Of a stretch of DNA of 64,000 bases, positions 7,569 through 16,816 are shown in pieces (position 1 is the first letter of the stretch; every line of letters begins with the position of its first letter). This DNA is from Paraburkholderia phenazinium. Its GTDB lineage: Bacteria > Pseudomonadota > Gammaproteobacteria > Burkholderiales > Burkholderiaceae. The stretch is from assembly GCF_900142845.1 (NCBI RefSeq), contig NZ_FSRU01000001.1:2418001-2482000 (forward strand). Reading direction: 5' to 3'. The position numbers were made by a program, and so were the translations under genes. Below the pieces are notes generated by a model. It was not told where the DNA came from, did no database searches, and worked only from the letters and a program-made list of their open reading frames with translations.

Positions 7569-8723
7569 TCAGAACTTGTGACGAATCGCCGCGCGCACCG
7601 CGAACTGGTTCGCGCTCGACGACACACCCGCCGAGCCGGGAATATAGGCGTCGTCCAGCACGGTATCGGTCTTGTCGCCGGCCACTTTCTGATAGGCCGC
7701 CTGGAAATAGAAGTCCGTGCGCTTCGACAGGTTGTAGTCGGCCATCAGCCCGAACGTGTGATATTTCGGATTCTCGTTGCCCGAGGTCGCATCCATGGTC
7801 GCGGCCGTATAGATGTACTGCAGGCCGACAAAGAAGGCCGGCGTGAACTGGTACTTGCCGTTGATTTCGAAGTTCTGGAACTTGAGCGCGGTCAGCGTGC
7901 CGCCGTTGGGCGGCGTGATCGCCCCCACATAGACCGAGGTGTCGGTCGCGGACGGCTCGCCGACATTCGTGTTCGTATAGGCAAAGCCCAGCGTCGCGGC
8001 GCCGAACGTGTAGTTGATGCCGCCGCCGAAAATGCGCAAGCGCTCCGAGATGAAATTCGCGTCGTCGGTCGCAATGGCGCCGTCCGCGCTTAGTCCTGGA
8101 TTGTTCGCTTCGAGGTAGGCCCCGGTCAGCAGCAAGCCACCGTTCGTGTACTGGCCACCCAGGCTGTACTGGCGATTGTTGGCGAAGTTGGTGTCGTTGC
8201 TGAAGCTGTAGGTGCCGCCGAACTGCAGGCCCGAGAAATCCGGACTCGTGTACTTGACCGTGTTGTTCACGCGGAACGAGTTGTCGGTATTGTCGTTGTC
8301 GTAAGGGTGCGAGAGCAGATAACCGCCCCAGTTCCCGTTTGCCGTGGCCTGGGCGAGATAGTCGACCACCGAGTCGTACTGCCGCCCCAGCGTGATCGTG
8401 CCGTAATTGGCCGCCGTCAGGCCGACGAACGCCTGGCGGCCGAACATGCGGCCACCCTGGCCAAGCGCACCGCTGTTCACGTCGAAACCGTTTTCAAGGT
8501 CGAAGATGGCCTTCAGGCCGCTGCCCAGATCTTCCGAACCCTTGAGACCCCAGCGGCTGCCTTGCGCGTAGCCGCTCTCCAGCTGGTAGGCGGATTTGTC
8601 GCCCGCGTTGTTCGTGTAGTTGATGCCCTCGTCGATCACCCCGTACAGCGTAATGCTGCTCTGTGCGTGCACAGGCAGAGCGGCGGCTGCGGTCACAGCC
8701 AGCGCAATCATGTTCTTTTTCAT
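7569..8723 (-). CDS. Gram-negative porin, OmpC-like Burkholderia type
   Basis: 384 residues with a classical signal peptide (MKKN then a hydrophobic core, cleavage after HA at about residue 20). The mature start QSSITLYGVIDEGINY, the GSRWGLKGSEDLG block and the terminal AIRHKF with C-terminal Phe are hallmarks of the Burkholderiaceae trimeric porin family (16-strand barrels). It provides passive diffusion of small solutes across the outer membrane; specificity cannot be read from sequence. A GGAGAT ribosome site precedes the start. It is transcribed alone. Confidence 0.92.
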   Translation of the reverse strand: MKKNMIALAVTAAAALPVHAQSSITLYGVIDEGINYTNNAGDKSAYQLESGYAQGSRWGLKGSEDLGSGLKAIFDLENGFDVNSGALGQGGRMFGRQAFVGLTAANYGTITLGRQYDSVVDYLAQATANGNWGGYLLSHPYDNDNTDNSFRVNNTVKYTSPDFSGLQFGGTYSFSNDTNFANNRQYSLGGQYTNGGLLLTGAYLEANNPGLSADGAIATDDANFISERLRIFGGGINYTFGAATLGFAYTNTNVGEPSATDTSVYVGAITPPNGGTLTALKFQNFEINGKYQFTPAFFVGLQYIYTAATMDATSGNENPKYHTFGLMADYNLSKRTDFYFQAAYQKVAGDKTDTVLDDAYIPGSAGVSSSANQFAVRAAIRHKF

Positions 8724-9042
8724 GAAGATCTCCCGAATCTCTAATCATTAGCCAACCGCTAGCCAACTTTGAGAAAGCTCTTCTTATTTTTCAGCAGCAC
8801 CTACATTGGGGCTTTAACGTTCACGAGTGTTAAACGATGCTTGCACACCGATAGTAGGCCGTCCATTGGGACAAGTTGACCCCCGGCAAATCGTTGCTAA
8901 ATGCCCACGCGCGCGAAATCGGCATTGCGCATTTTTGCAGTTAGGGATTGGGGTCGGTTTGTCCCGCCCGACGGCCTATTACGATCGGCCGAGCCCGCTT
9001 GCGCACACTCAATCGTAAGTTCATGAAATAATTCCGAAAGAA
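8724..9042. other. Divergent promoter region, porin and opgC-like gene
   Basis: 319 bases without a gene. A direct repeat TAGCCAAC (8749-8756 and 8760-8767, 11 bp apart) sits just upstream of the porin start and could be a regulator site. Nothing else stands out. Confidence 0.45.
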
Positions 9043-10191
9043 ATGGGCTTCGCCCAGCAGAACTCCCCTCGGTTATACGCAATGCAAAAGTCATCCTCCC
9101 GTCTGCCCGAACTCGACTTCTTTCGCGGACTGGTCCTCCTGTTCATCGTAGTCGATCACATCGGCGGCAGCATCCTGTCGCGCGTCACGCTGCACGCCTA
9201 TGCGCTGTGCGACGCCGCGGAGGTATTCGTGTTCCTCGGCGGCTTCGCCACGGCCACCGCCTACGCCACGCTCGCCGCGCGGCGCACCGAGGCAGCCGCG
9301 CGGCAGCGCTTCCTGCGGCGCTCGTTCGAGATCTATCGCGCCTTTCTCGTCACGGCCGGTCTGATGCTGCTGGTCAGTGCGGTCCTGATCGCCTTCAGCG
9401 TCGATGCACCGAATCTGACCATCACCGACCTCGACGACTTCATGGACGCGCCCCTCTCCGCCCTGCGCGACATCCTGCTATTCCGGCGCCAGCCGTATCT
9501 GGCGTCGGTGCTGCCCATGTATGCGTTCTTCGCGCTGAGCGTGCCGCTCGTCCTGCCGCTGGCGCGCCGCCGGCCATGGTGGTTGCTGGCCGGCAGCCTC
9601 GCGCTGTGGGCGCTCGCGCCGTCGCTCAACGGCTATCTGCCCGCCGTCGAAGACATGCAATGGGACTTCAACCCGCTCGCCTGGCAACTGCTGTTCGTGC
9701 TTGGCGTGCTGGCGCGTTGCCAGCCGGTTTATCAGAGGCTCAGCGCGCATCGGAGCGGATGGCTCGTCAGCGTGCTGGCGTTCGGCATCGTGGTGGCCGC
9801 GGCCTACTACAAACTGGTTATCGAACCCGCCCCGCTCGACGCCAGTTTCAAGCAGAACCTTTCGTGGCTGCGCGCAGGCAATTTTCTGGCGATCGCCTGG
9901 CTCGTCGCCAATCTCATCCGGCTCGGCTGGGGGAAGAAGCTCGCGCGATGGCTGCCGTGGGTCGGCATGATCGGGCGCAAGGGGCTGCTGTGCTTCGTGG
10001 CGGGGGCCGTGATCTCGCTGGTGGTGGATTCGTTGCTGTACACCGCCACCGACGGGTATCTCGACATCCCGCTCGGGCTCGTCGCGGACGCTGTGGCGGT
10101 CGGCGCGCTGTTCATGGTCGCGCGAGCGTCCGAACCGCTTGCACGCATGCTGACGTGGCGCGCGAGGACCACGGGCGGCGTTTCCAGTTGA
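9043..10191 (+). CDS. OpgC-domain integral membrane protein
   Basis: 382 residues with about ten hydrophobic helices. The N-terminal RLPELDFFRGLVLLFIVVDHIG segment is characteristic of the OpgC/acyltransferase-3-like family: conserved Asp-x-x-Arg-Gly, then Asp-His in the first helix. OpgC proteins succinylate or otherwise decorate periplasmic glucans; small Burkholderia members such as this have not, to my knowledge, been assigned a substrate. An in-frame ATG at 9082 would remove 13 residues. I keep 9043 because GAAAGAA precedes it, with moderate certainty. It is not next to glucan synthesis genes. Confidence 0.75.
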   Translation: MGFAQQNSPRLYAMQKSSSRLPELDFFRGLVLLFIVVDHIGGSILSRVTLHAYALCDAAEVFVFLGGFATATAYATLAARRTEAAARQRFLRRSFEIYRAFLVTAGLMLLVSAVLIAFSVDAPNLTITDLDDFMDAPLSALRDILLFRRQPYLASVLPMYAFFALSVPLVLPLARRRPWWLLAGSLALWALAPSLNGYLPAVEDMQWDFNPLAWQLLFVLGVLARCQPVYQRLSAHRSGWLVSVLAFGIVVAAAYYKLVIEPAPLDASFKQNLSWLRAGNFLAIAWLVANLIRLGWGKKLARWLPWVGMIGRKGLLCFVAGAVISLVVDSLLYTATDGYLDIPLGLVADAVAVGALFMVARASEPLARMLTWRARTTGGVSS

Positions 10192-10317
10192 GCGCCGTGA
10201 AGCCGCGTAGGGTGGGCGTTCCGGCCAGATCACGCGTCATCCCGCCTCGCCACGCTGAACGGCGAGACTGCTAGCATCAAAGCCGCACCGTCGCGCAGCG
10301 GCCCTTCTTTCACCGCC

Positions 10318-11211
10318 ATGTTCAGACTGACACGTTCCGCGCTGCTCCCGCTCGCCCTCACCGCCGTGGCCGCGGTGGCGTCAACCGCTGCCGGCAGCAC
10401 GGCCGCGCTCGCCAGCATGGTCGTCAGCCGCAGTTTCCATGCGGCTGCGCTCGAACGCGAGTGGTCCTACACCGTCTACCTGCCAAGCGGTTACCGGCTC
10501 AACGGTCCACGCTACCCCGTGCTGTACCTTCTGCACGGCAACAACGGCAACGCCAATGACTGGATCTCGCAGGGCCATCTGCAAAGCACGGCGGACGCGC
10601 TGATCGAACACAGGGAGATTCCGCCCGTCGTCATTGTGATGCCGCAAGGCGGCACGGACTGGTACGTGGATCGCAAGGAGAAAATGGAAACGGCGTTCTT
10701 CAGCGACCTGCTGCCGGAGGTTGAAACGCAATACGCGGTGGCGAATCAGCGCAACGGCCGGATGATCGGTGGCGTTTCGATGGGCGGCTTCGGCGCGCTG
10801 CGTTACGCGATGACGCAGCCGGAGCAGTTCTGCGGCGCCATGCTGCTGAGCCCGGCGATCTATCCGAACGAACCGCCGCCGGCCTCCGCCGCGCGCCGCG
10901 TCGGCGTGTTCGGCGAGCGTCAGTTCGATCCGCACGTGTGGCACGCGCTCAACTATCCGGCGCAATGGGACCGCTATATGAGCGGCCCGTACCGGCTGCC
11001 GATGTTCATCGGCGCCGGCGACGACGACCTGACGATCCAGGCCGACGCCTCCGTGCTCTATACCAACCTGCGGCTGCCGGGCAATCCGGCGGCGCTGCGC
11101 ATCATCGACGGCGCGCATACGTGGGCCGTGTGGAGCGCGTTGCTACCCGCCGCCTTGAAATACACGCTCGCCTGCGCGAAGCCGGCGGCGCAGCAACCGC
11201 CGGAGCATTAG
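10318..11211 (+). CDS. Putative secreted esterase (esterase D / COG0627 type alpha/beta hydrolase)
   Basis: 297 residues with a signal-like N-terminus (hydrophobic to about residue 33). The nucleophile elbow GVSMGG places the catalytic Ser at about 154. The Asp lies in GAGDDD and the His in DGAHTW near residue 265, which completes a triad. YLLHGNNGN near 70-79 supplies the oxyanion loop. The family includes S-formylglutathione hydrolase and mycolyl transferases, but a signal peptide argues for a periplasmic or secreted carboxylesterase. It lies 126 bp after the opgC-like gene in the same direction, so removal or transfer of acyl groups in the envelope is possible but unproven. Confidence 0.75.
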   Translation: MFRLTRSALLPLALTAVAAVASTAAGSTAALASMVVSRSFHAAALEREWSYTVYLPSGYRLNGPRYPVLYLLHGNNGNANDWISQGHLQSTADALIEHREIPPVVIVMPQGGTDWYVDRKEKMETAFFSDLLPEVETQYAVANQRNGRMIGGVSMGGFGALRYAMTQPEQFCGAMLLSPAIYPNEPPPASAARRVGVFGERQFDPHVWHALNYPAQWDRYMSGPYRLPMFIGAGDDDLTIQADASVLYTNLRLPGNPAALRIIDGAHTWAVWSALLPAALKYTLACAKPAAQQPPEH

Positions 11212-11277
11212 CCGGGCAACACGGGCGCCGCGCGAGACGGCGAGGGAGACGGCGCTGGAACGGGATACGGAGACTGA

Positions 11278-11307
11278 GCCGCAGCCGCAGCCGCAGCCGC
11301 AGCCGCA
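11278..11307. repeat. Five tandem copies of the hexamer GCCGCA
   Basis: Simple-sequence tract in the 149-base gap between the esterase and the AI-2E family gene, outside any supported coding region. Slippage could vary its length. Confidence 0.85.
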
Positions 11308-11360
11308 GCGTTGGACCTCGAGCCGAAGCTACCGCAAACCAGCGCTCCAGCCACCACTAA

Positions 11361-12446
11361 CTATTGCACCCAGTCCTTCCACAACACCATCAGCACCGTC
11401 ATCAGTGCAGGGCCGATAAACAGACCGAGCAACCCGAAGGTTTCAGCGCCGCCCAGAATCCCGAACAGCACCAGCAGGAACGGCAAGCGAGTCGAGTTGC
11501 CGATGATCACGGGCCGCACAAAGTGTTCCGCAATGAACACGACCACGAAACCGAACACAGCGAGGCCGATAGCCCACGCCACCATCCCCTGCACGAAGAG
11601 CCACAACGCCGCGGCGCAGAACACGATGGGCGCGCAGAACGGCAGCATGGCGGCGACCGCGGTCACGAAGCCGAGCAGCGCGGCGTGCGGCACGCCGGCG
11701 AGACCATAGGCCACCCCAAGCAGCGCGCCTTCGCCGATCCCCACCACCACGAGACCTGCTACGGTGCCGCGCACGGCGGCGGCCATCCGTTCGAGAAGCT
11801 GCGCGCCGTTGCTGCCGAAAGCGCGCTGCGCCCCTTTGAGCAACGCACCCGAAAGACGCGGCCCCGCCTGAAAGATCACGAACAGCGTGACCAGCATAAA
11901 ACCGAACACCACCAGAATCCGGACAGCGCGCGCGCCGAAGTGCCGGCCGAAGGTGACGACCGCTTCGCCGTGCAGTCCCTTCATGGCGGGCGACTCGCGC
12001 AGCGGCTGAGCAAGATTCGCCTGCCACCACGCCGCCACCTGCTGCGAGCCGAACGGCAGACGCTGCACGATGTCCGGCATGGCGATGCCGTTTTCCTGCA
12101 CGCTCTTGAACCACACCAGCAGATCGTGCGCTTCGTGGCTCGCCTGACCAATCCCGATCGCCACCGGCAGCACGACCAGCAGAGCGATCGCCACCGTCAG
12201 GATGATGGCGATCAGCGTGGTGCGTCCCGTGAACCAGCTGTGATCTTCGATCTTGCGGAGCACCGGCCACAACGCAATCGCAATCACGCAGGCCCAGCCG
12301 ACGGCCGGCAGGAAAGCGCGGATGATCCACAAAGCCAGCAGCACCAGGCCGATATACAGCACGGCGGAGGCCACCTGCTGCATTTTCCGGCGGCTCGGCG
12401 TGTCGGGTTCGGGCGAAGGCGTAGCTGCGGGCGGGCGTGTGACCAT
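11361..12446 (-). CDS. AI-2E family transporter (PerM/TqsA-type permease)
   Basis: 361 residues, about eight membrane helices in the family's typical pattern: two N-terminal helices, a periplasmic/cytosolic middle region (about 85-190), then a tight C-terminal bundle ending in GLLGLFIGPALMTVLMVLW. The motif GxxxxG..GGAETFGLLGLFIGP is diagnostic. I chose the ATG at 12446 because an AGAGG site precedes it; the frame could be extended 26 residues upstream. Members export AI-2 or act as Na+/H+ antiporters; the cargo cannot be inferred. Confidence 0.85.
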   Translation of the reverse strand: MVTRPPAATPSPEPDTPSRRKMQQVASAVLYIGLVLLALWIIRAFLPAVGWACVIAIALWPVLRKIEDHSWFTGRTTLIAIILTVAIALLVVLPVAIGIGQASHEAHDLLVWFKSVQENGIAMPDIVQRLPFGSQQVAAWWQANLAQPLRESPAMKGLHGEAVVTFGRHFGARAVRILVVFGFMLVTLFVIFQAGPRLSGALLKGAQRAFGSNGAQLLERMAAAVRGTVAGLVVVGIGEGALLGVAYGLAGVPHAALLGFVTAVAAMLPFCAPIVFCAAALWLFVQGMVAWAIGLAVFGFVVVFIAEHFVRPVIIGNSTRLPFLLVLFGILGGAETFGLLGLFIGPALMTVLMVLWKDWVQ

Positions 12447-12804
12447 ATGACCTCTGTGAAATATGTGCACGAGCCGACCGGAAAATCTCAAACCAGCTAC
12501 ACTAGCCCCGGCTCGGCTCGTCAATGTTCACATCTTAAAGGACGCAGAGCCCGCGCCGTCCATCCGGCCATTCGCAGCCTCATTGCACGTCATCGCATGT
12601 CGCGCTGCAAACAACACTGCGTTGCAAAAATCCGCTCTATAAGAAAAACGCGCAGTAACCCGCCCGCAAACCCGCGTCTTTTCGTATCTTCGCTGAAGTC
12701 AAGTGGCATTGTTGCTGTTTAGAGAACAGTGTTTCAACTGGCGCACAATGGCTCTCAGGCTCGCGCAGGAATACATTCGGCACACCACATATACGGAGCC
12801 GACC
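12447..12804. other. Gene-free divergent spacer before the DUF3331 gene
   Basis: 358 bases with no convincing coding. It contains promoters for the AI-2E gene (minus) and the DUF3331 gene (plus), and a small inverted repeat (CTGTT/AACAG around TAGAG, about 12716-12730). No other structure is evident. Confidence 0.4.
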
Positions 12805-13107
12805 ATGAAGACCATAGAGTCCTTCCCCCTTGACGGTGTCAATGGCGTACGTATCGAGATTCTGGAGCGCTCCGACACGACGCTGGTGATCCGCTGGGTC
12901 GAGCCTGGGCGCTGTCACTACGGCGAGCAACGCTGGCGCCGCCGTTCCGCGCATACGTCGGGTACGTGCGCGGTGTCGCGTCGCAAGATCCGGCGCGGCG
13001 ACGCGGTGTTCAAACCGGCCGAGCGCCCTGCGCCGTCGAACGCCTCCGCGATGATTTCCGTCGAGACGCTGTGCAGTCTAGTTGGGGAATTGAAAGCAGC
13101 GGCTTAA
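12805..13107 (+). CDS. DUF3331 domain protein
   Basis: 100 residues. The central block (RWVEPGRCHYGEQRWRRR, then CAVSRRKIRRGDAVFKPAERPAPSNASAMI) is the DUF3331 signature, a small family I know essentially from Burkholderia-group genomes, where many paralogues occur. Cys residues in GRCHYG and GTCAVS could bind a metal, and the highly basic middle suggests nucleic-acid binding, but the function is unknown. Start chosen at 12805 behind a CGGAG site; an upstream in-frame extension to 12703 lacks family similarity. Confidence 0.75.
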   Translation: MKTIESFPLDGVNGVRIEILERSDTTLVIRWVEPGRCHYGEQRWRRRSAHTSGTCAVSRRKIRRGDAVFKPAERPAPSNASAMISVETLCSLVGELKAAA

Positions 13108-13121
13108 GCCGCTGCCGGAAG

Positions 13122-14105
13122 TCAGTCTGGCCGGCGCAGCGTGTCGAGCAGGAAGCGGCAGACAGTGGCGTGCAACTGTTGCACGCCGGGGCTGGTCGAG
13201 AGCGCGCGCCAACAGCCGTGCACCAATCCTTCGCCCAACCATGCCTGGGCCTCGCCACCGGCAGCCTGGATCCGCTCGACGAACACGCGCGCGTCGTCGC
13301 GCAGCGGATCGTGTTCGACACCTATCGCCAGCGTCGCGGGCAAGCCGTCGAAACGGTCTGCATGAAGCGGTAGCGTCCATGCTGGCACGGCTGCGTTTTC
13401 GTGGCCTTCATCCCATCTATTACCCCAGTAAAGACGCCGAAAAGCGTACACGTCAGCGAGCGTGAGCAGCGGGGCATGCGCTTCGGTTTCACGGGCCGGC
13501 AGTTGCGGTTCGGCACCGAGCATCGGGTAAATCAGCGCTACACCATGCACACCCTCCAAGCCGGCCATCCCATCCGTGCCGCGATCGCGTAACGCCATCG
13601 CCACACTCGCCGCCAGATTGCCCCCTGCGCTGTCCCCTGCGAGCAGTAACGGCGCAGGTAACGAGGCGAACGGCAAGCGGCCCGCGAGCGCCGCAAGAGT
13701 GACCTCAAGACAGTCGTCATGCGCAGCGGGCACGCCATGTTCGGGCGCGAGTCTGTAATCCACCGCGATCACGCAGAGGCCTGTATCGGCCGCAAGACGC
13801 GCCGTCACGATCTCGTGACTATCCAGCGAGCCGACCACAAAACCGCCGCCATGAAAGTACAGCACCGTGCCTGCCCGCTGGGGATTGGCCGCAGCCGGCC
13901 GGTACAAGCGCAAGCCGATTGAGTGGCCCAATGAAGCAGTGAAACTCGCGTTCTCCACGTGTAGACCCGCAGGCAACGGCGGCGTAAAGGCAGCGGCATA
14001 GCGGTCGTAGATCGCGCGCTGTTGAGCGGCGGATAGCGTTGCCGTATTGGCGGGATAGATCGTCTCGGTCCGTTCGACGAACGCCGCAATTTCACGCTCC
14101 AGCAT
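13122..14105 (-). CDS. Alpha/beta hydrolase of the hormone-sensitive lipase (HSL) family
   Basis: 327 residues. The oxyanion motif HGGGF is at 85-89, the nucleophile Ser is at 159 in GDSAGGN, the acid lies in EHDPLRDD near 280 and the His in LVHGCW near 305: a full HSL-type triad. No signal peptide, so it is cytoplasmic. Typical activity is hydrolysis of short acyl esters. It ends 14 bp from the DUF3331 stop (convergent) and its start is 40 bp from the end of cdhB in the same direction, so it may be the last gene of the carnitine operon, where it could release carnitine from O-acylcarnitines. That role is speculative. Confidence 0.82.
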   Translation of the reverse strand: MLEREIAAFVERTETIYPANTATLSAAQQRAIYDRYAAAFTPPLPAGLHVENASFTASLGHSIGLRLYRPAAANPQRAGTVLYFHGGGFVVGSLDSHEIVTARLAADTGLCVIAVDYRLAPEHGVPAAHDDCLEVTLAALAGRLPFASLPAPLLLAGDSAGGNLAASVAMALRDRGTDGMAGLEGVHGVALIYPMLGAEPQLPARETEAHAPLLTLADVYAFRRLYWGNRWDEGHENAAVPAWTLPLHADRFDGLPATLAIGVEHDPLRDDARVFVERIQAAGGEAQAWLGEGLVHGCWRALSTSPGVQQLHATVCRFLLDTLRRPD

Positions 14106-14145
14106 GGTGTCGTTCCTTCGCAGTCCGCTGTTTCGTACGCGCCGG

Positions 14146-14637
14146 TTAGCTGCGCGCTTTCGCCGGCAAACCGATCACGTGCCCTGCATAGCGTGCGGGC
14201 GGCAGCGCTGCATGCGCCGTAGCGAGTGCCTGCACGCGGGCGGCGACATCGTCGTCGAACGCCACCGAACGCGGACCGCCGGTGTCGACATGCAGCAGCA
14301 TCTGTTCGCTTGCCGCCACCGGCTCTGCGCCGTCGTCGGCAAACATCTCGAGGTACAGATGCAGGCGCTTCGCGTCATGCGCCAGCAATCGCATCTCAAC
14401 GCGCACCTGAGCGCCCTCCTTGATCTCATGCAGGTAGTTGATATGCGCCTCCAGCGTGTAGATGGAACGGCCGCGCGCGCGGCGCACCGCATCGGGCAGA
14501 CCGATCTCATCGATCAGCGCGTCCGTCGCGAAGCTGAAAATCAGCATGTAGAACGCGTCGCGCACATGGCCGTTATAGTCGACCCACTCCGCGCGTACAG
14601 TATCGCGATACGCCGGCAGCGGCAGGTTATGCGACAT
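14146..14637 (-). CDS. cdhB: Betainyl-CoA thioesterase
   Basis: 163 residues, hot-dog fold acyl-CoA thioesterase with the active-site strand/helix VDYNGHVRDAFYM near residues 19-31. In Pseudomonas carnitine catabolism, CdhB hydrolyses betainyl-CoA to glycine betaine and CoA. Start taken at 14637 behind AGGAGAGAGG; a longer start at 14667 has no family support. The assignment rests on the adjacent cdhA, cdhC, caiX and cdhR genes, which reproduce the Pseudomonas cluster. It is about 123 bp after cdhA. Confidence 0.85.
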   Translation of the reverse strand: MSHNLPLPAYRDTVRAEWVDYNGHVRDAFYMLIFSFATDALIDEIGLPDAVRRARGRSIYTLEAHINYLHEIKEGAQVRVEMRLLAHDAKRLHLYLEMFADDGAEPVAASEQMLLHVDTGGPRSVAFDDDVAARVQALATAHAALPPARYAGHVIGLPAKARS

Positions 14638-14760
14638 CTTCAGTCCTCTCTCCTTCGTTCGTGGCAACGTGCGCTCGCAGCGCCTGCACCGGGCTCGGCG
14701 CGCCCCGCAACCGGCCCATTGTGCGGCAGATCAACCTCTACGGGTGTATTGCGCGGCCTG

Positions 14761-15726
14761 TCACTCGTCCGGATGCAGACCGTGACGCGCCTTGGTCTCA
14801 GCAATCGCCGCGAGCACGCTGGTAATGCAGTCGTCACGATAACGTTCCAGTGCCTTGATCGAACGCGGCCCTACCTGTTCCGCCGTGCCGTCGACGACAC
14901 GGTCGATCAGTTCGTCCGTGAGCCTGGGCGCCACCAGCCTGGTCCACGGCAACTCCAGTGCCGGACCGAACTGCTGCATGAAATGGCGCATGCCGGCATC
15001 GCCGCCGGCCAGCGTGTAGGTCAGAAACGTGCCCATGAACGACCAGCGGATGCCTGCACCGAAGCGGATCGCATCGTCGATCTCGCCGGTCGTCGCCACG
15101 CCTTCGTTGACCAGATGCAGTGCCTCGCGCCACAGCGCTTCCAGCAGACGATCGGCAATGAAGCCCGGCACTTCCTTGCGCACCCGCAGCGGCCGCATGC
15201 CGAGCGAACGATAGATGCGGACGGCCGCTTCTATCGCGTCAGGCGCGGTGCGTTCGCCGCCCAGCACTTCGACGAGCGGCAGCAGATACACGGGATTGAA
15301 CGGATGCCCCACCACGCAGCGCTCGGGATGAACGGCGCGCGCATAGAAGTCGCTGGGCAGAAGACCGGATGTGGACGAGCCGATAATCGCCTCCGGTTTC
15401 GCCGCGCGGCTGATCTGTTCGTGCAATGCGAGCTTGAGCTCCTCACGTTCAGGCGCGCTTTCCTGAATGAAATCCGCGTGCGCGACACATTCCTCAATGG
15501 TACTAACAAACTTCAAGCGGTCCTGCGACGCACCCGCTGCCAAACCCACCCGCTCCAGCGCGGGCCACGCATTTGCGACGTTGTCGCGCAACTGCTTCTC
15601 GGCGCCGGGCGCCGGATCCCACGCCACCACGTCGAGTCCATGAGCCAACGCGCGCGCCACCCAGCCACTGCCGATTACGCCTGCCCCGATTGCTGCAAAT
15701 GTCCTGATATCGACGATCACTGCCAT
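14761..15726 (-). CDS. cdhA: L-carnitine dehydrogenase
   Basis: 321 residues of the 3-hydroxyacyl-CoA dehydrogenase fold: NAD-binding GAGVIG at 14-19, the SSTSG and [16 protein letters not shown] segments (conserved His near 138), and the C-terminal helical dimerisation domain with [23 protein letters not shown]-carnitine dehydrogenases are this length and oxidise L-carnitine to 3-dehydrocarnitine with NAD+. No CoA-specific fusion is present. It follows cdhC by 40 bp and shares its operon. Confidence 0.88.
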   Translation of the reverse strand: MAVIVDIRTFAAIGAGVIGSGWVARALAHGLDVVAWDPAPGAEKQLRDNVANAWPALERVGLAAGASQDRLKFVSTIEECVAHADFIQESAPEREELKLALHEQISRAAKPEAIIGSSTSGLLPSDFYARAVHPERCVVGHPFNPVYLLPLVEVLGGERTAPDAIEAAVRIYRSLGMRPLRVRKEVPGFIADRLLEALWREALHLVNEGVATTGEIDDAIRFGAGIRWSFMGTFLTYTLAGGDAGMRHFMQQFGPALELPWTRLVAPRLTDELIDRVVDGTAEQVGPRSIKALERYRDDCITSVLAAIAETKARHGLHPDE

Positions 15727-15766
15727 TGCTGACGATCCTTTGCGAAGAGGTGTCGGTTGTGCATCT

Positions 15767-16696
15767 TCATGCGAATTGTTCGACTGCGCGGCGTTCCAGT
15801 TGCCGCTCGCCGCGCGCCGGCAAGCCCAGTTTCCTGCGCCCTTCGGCCGGAGTCAGCGCCCGGCCGCCGAGCCGCTCGATGATTTCGACCGCGCGCTGCA
15901 CCAGCGTGCCATTGGTTGCGTGCACACCCTTGTCCAGCCAGATGTTGTCTTCCAGGCCGACGCGCACGTGGCCGCCCAGCAGCATCGCCTGGGCCACCAT
16001 CGGCATCTGCATGCGGCCGATGCCGAAGCCGGCCCAATGCGCGCCGGGCGGCAGGCTGTCGGCCATGGCCTTCATCGTCGTGGTGTCGGCTGGCGCGCCC
16101 CACGGAATGCCGAGGCAGATCTGGAACAGCGGCGGCGCATCAAGGAGTCCTTCCTTTAGCAACTGCTTGGCAAACCACAGATGTCCGGTATCGAAGATCT
16201 CCAGTTCCGGCTTCACACCCAGTTCCTGGATGCGCCTGGCGCCGGCCCGCAGTTGCGCGGGGGTGGAAACGTAGATGTAGTCGCCATCGCCGAAATTGAG
16301 CGTGCCGCAATCGAGCGTGCAGATTTCCGGCAGCAACGCTTCGACATGCGCGAGACGCGTGAGACCGCCCACCAGATCGGTGCCCGCGCCGAAGCGCATC
16401 GGGTCCTCACCGGGGCCGATCTCGAGATCGCCCCCCATGCCGGCCGTGAGATTGATGATCACGTCCGTGCCCGACGAGCGGATGCGGTCCACCACTTCCC
16501 GGTACAGATTCGGATCGCGGCTGCCACGCCCCGTCTGCGGATCGCGCACGTGGCAATGCGCAACGGTGGCGCCCGCCTTCGCGGCTTCGATCGCGGCTTC
16601 GGCAATCTGCTTCGGCGTCACCGGAATGGCCGGGTGTTTGCCGACGGTATCGCCTGCGCCGGTGACCGCGCAGGTCACGATGACTTCATGGTTCAT
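15767..16696 (-). CDS. cdhC: 3-dehydrocarnitine cleavage enzyme (BKACE, DUF849 family)
   Basis: 309 residues. The metal-binding HCH (His 47 and His 49) in [10 protein letters not shown] and the VGLEDNIW segment near the C-terminus (Glu ligand) are the beta-keto-acid cleavage enzyme signature. By homology with Pseudomonas CdhC it uses acetyl-CoA to cleave 3-dehydrocarnitine into betainyl-CoA and acetoacetate. The start at 16696 has AGGAC upstream; a TTG at 16705 is also in frame. It lies between caiX and cdhA. Confidence 0.88.
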   Translation of the reverse strand: MNHEVIVTCAVTGAGDTVGKHPAIPVTPKQIAEAAIEAAKAGATVAHCHVRDPQTGRGSRDPNLYREVVDRIRSSGTDVIINLTAGMGGDLEIGPGEDPMRFGAGTDLVGGLTRLAHVEALLPEICTLDCGTLNFGDGDYIYVSTPAQLRAGARRIQELGVKPELEIFDTGHLWFAKQLLKEGLLDAPPLFQICLGIPWGAPADTTTMKAMADSLPPGAHWAGFGIGRMQMPMVAQAMLLGGHVRVGLEDNIWLDKGVHATNGTLVQRAVEIIERLGGRALTPAEGRRKLGLPARGERQLERRAVEQFA

Positions 16697-16816
16697 GCGT
16701 GCCAAGTCCTGTTGGTTTCGTTGGTTCGTTCGTTTGCAAGTTCAGCTTGTTGCGGGTACGCCGCGTTTCACGCGCTTTGCACCGGTACGTCCGTATGCGC
16801 TACGTCGCTATGTCCT

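Noticed and set aside
14104..15732. 542-residue plus-strand open frame over cdhB/cdhA
   Set aside because: The minus strand carries two recognisable pathway enzymes with correct motifs; the plus frame has none.
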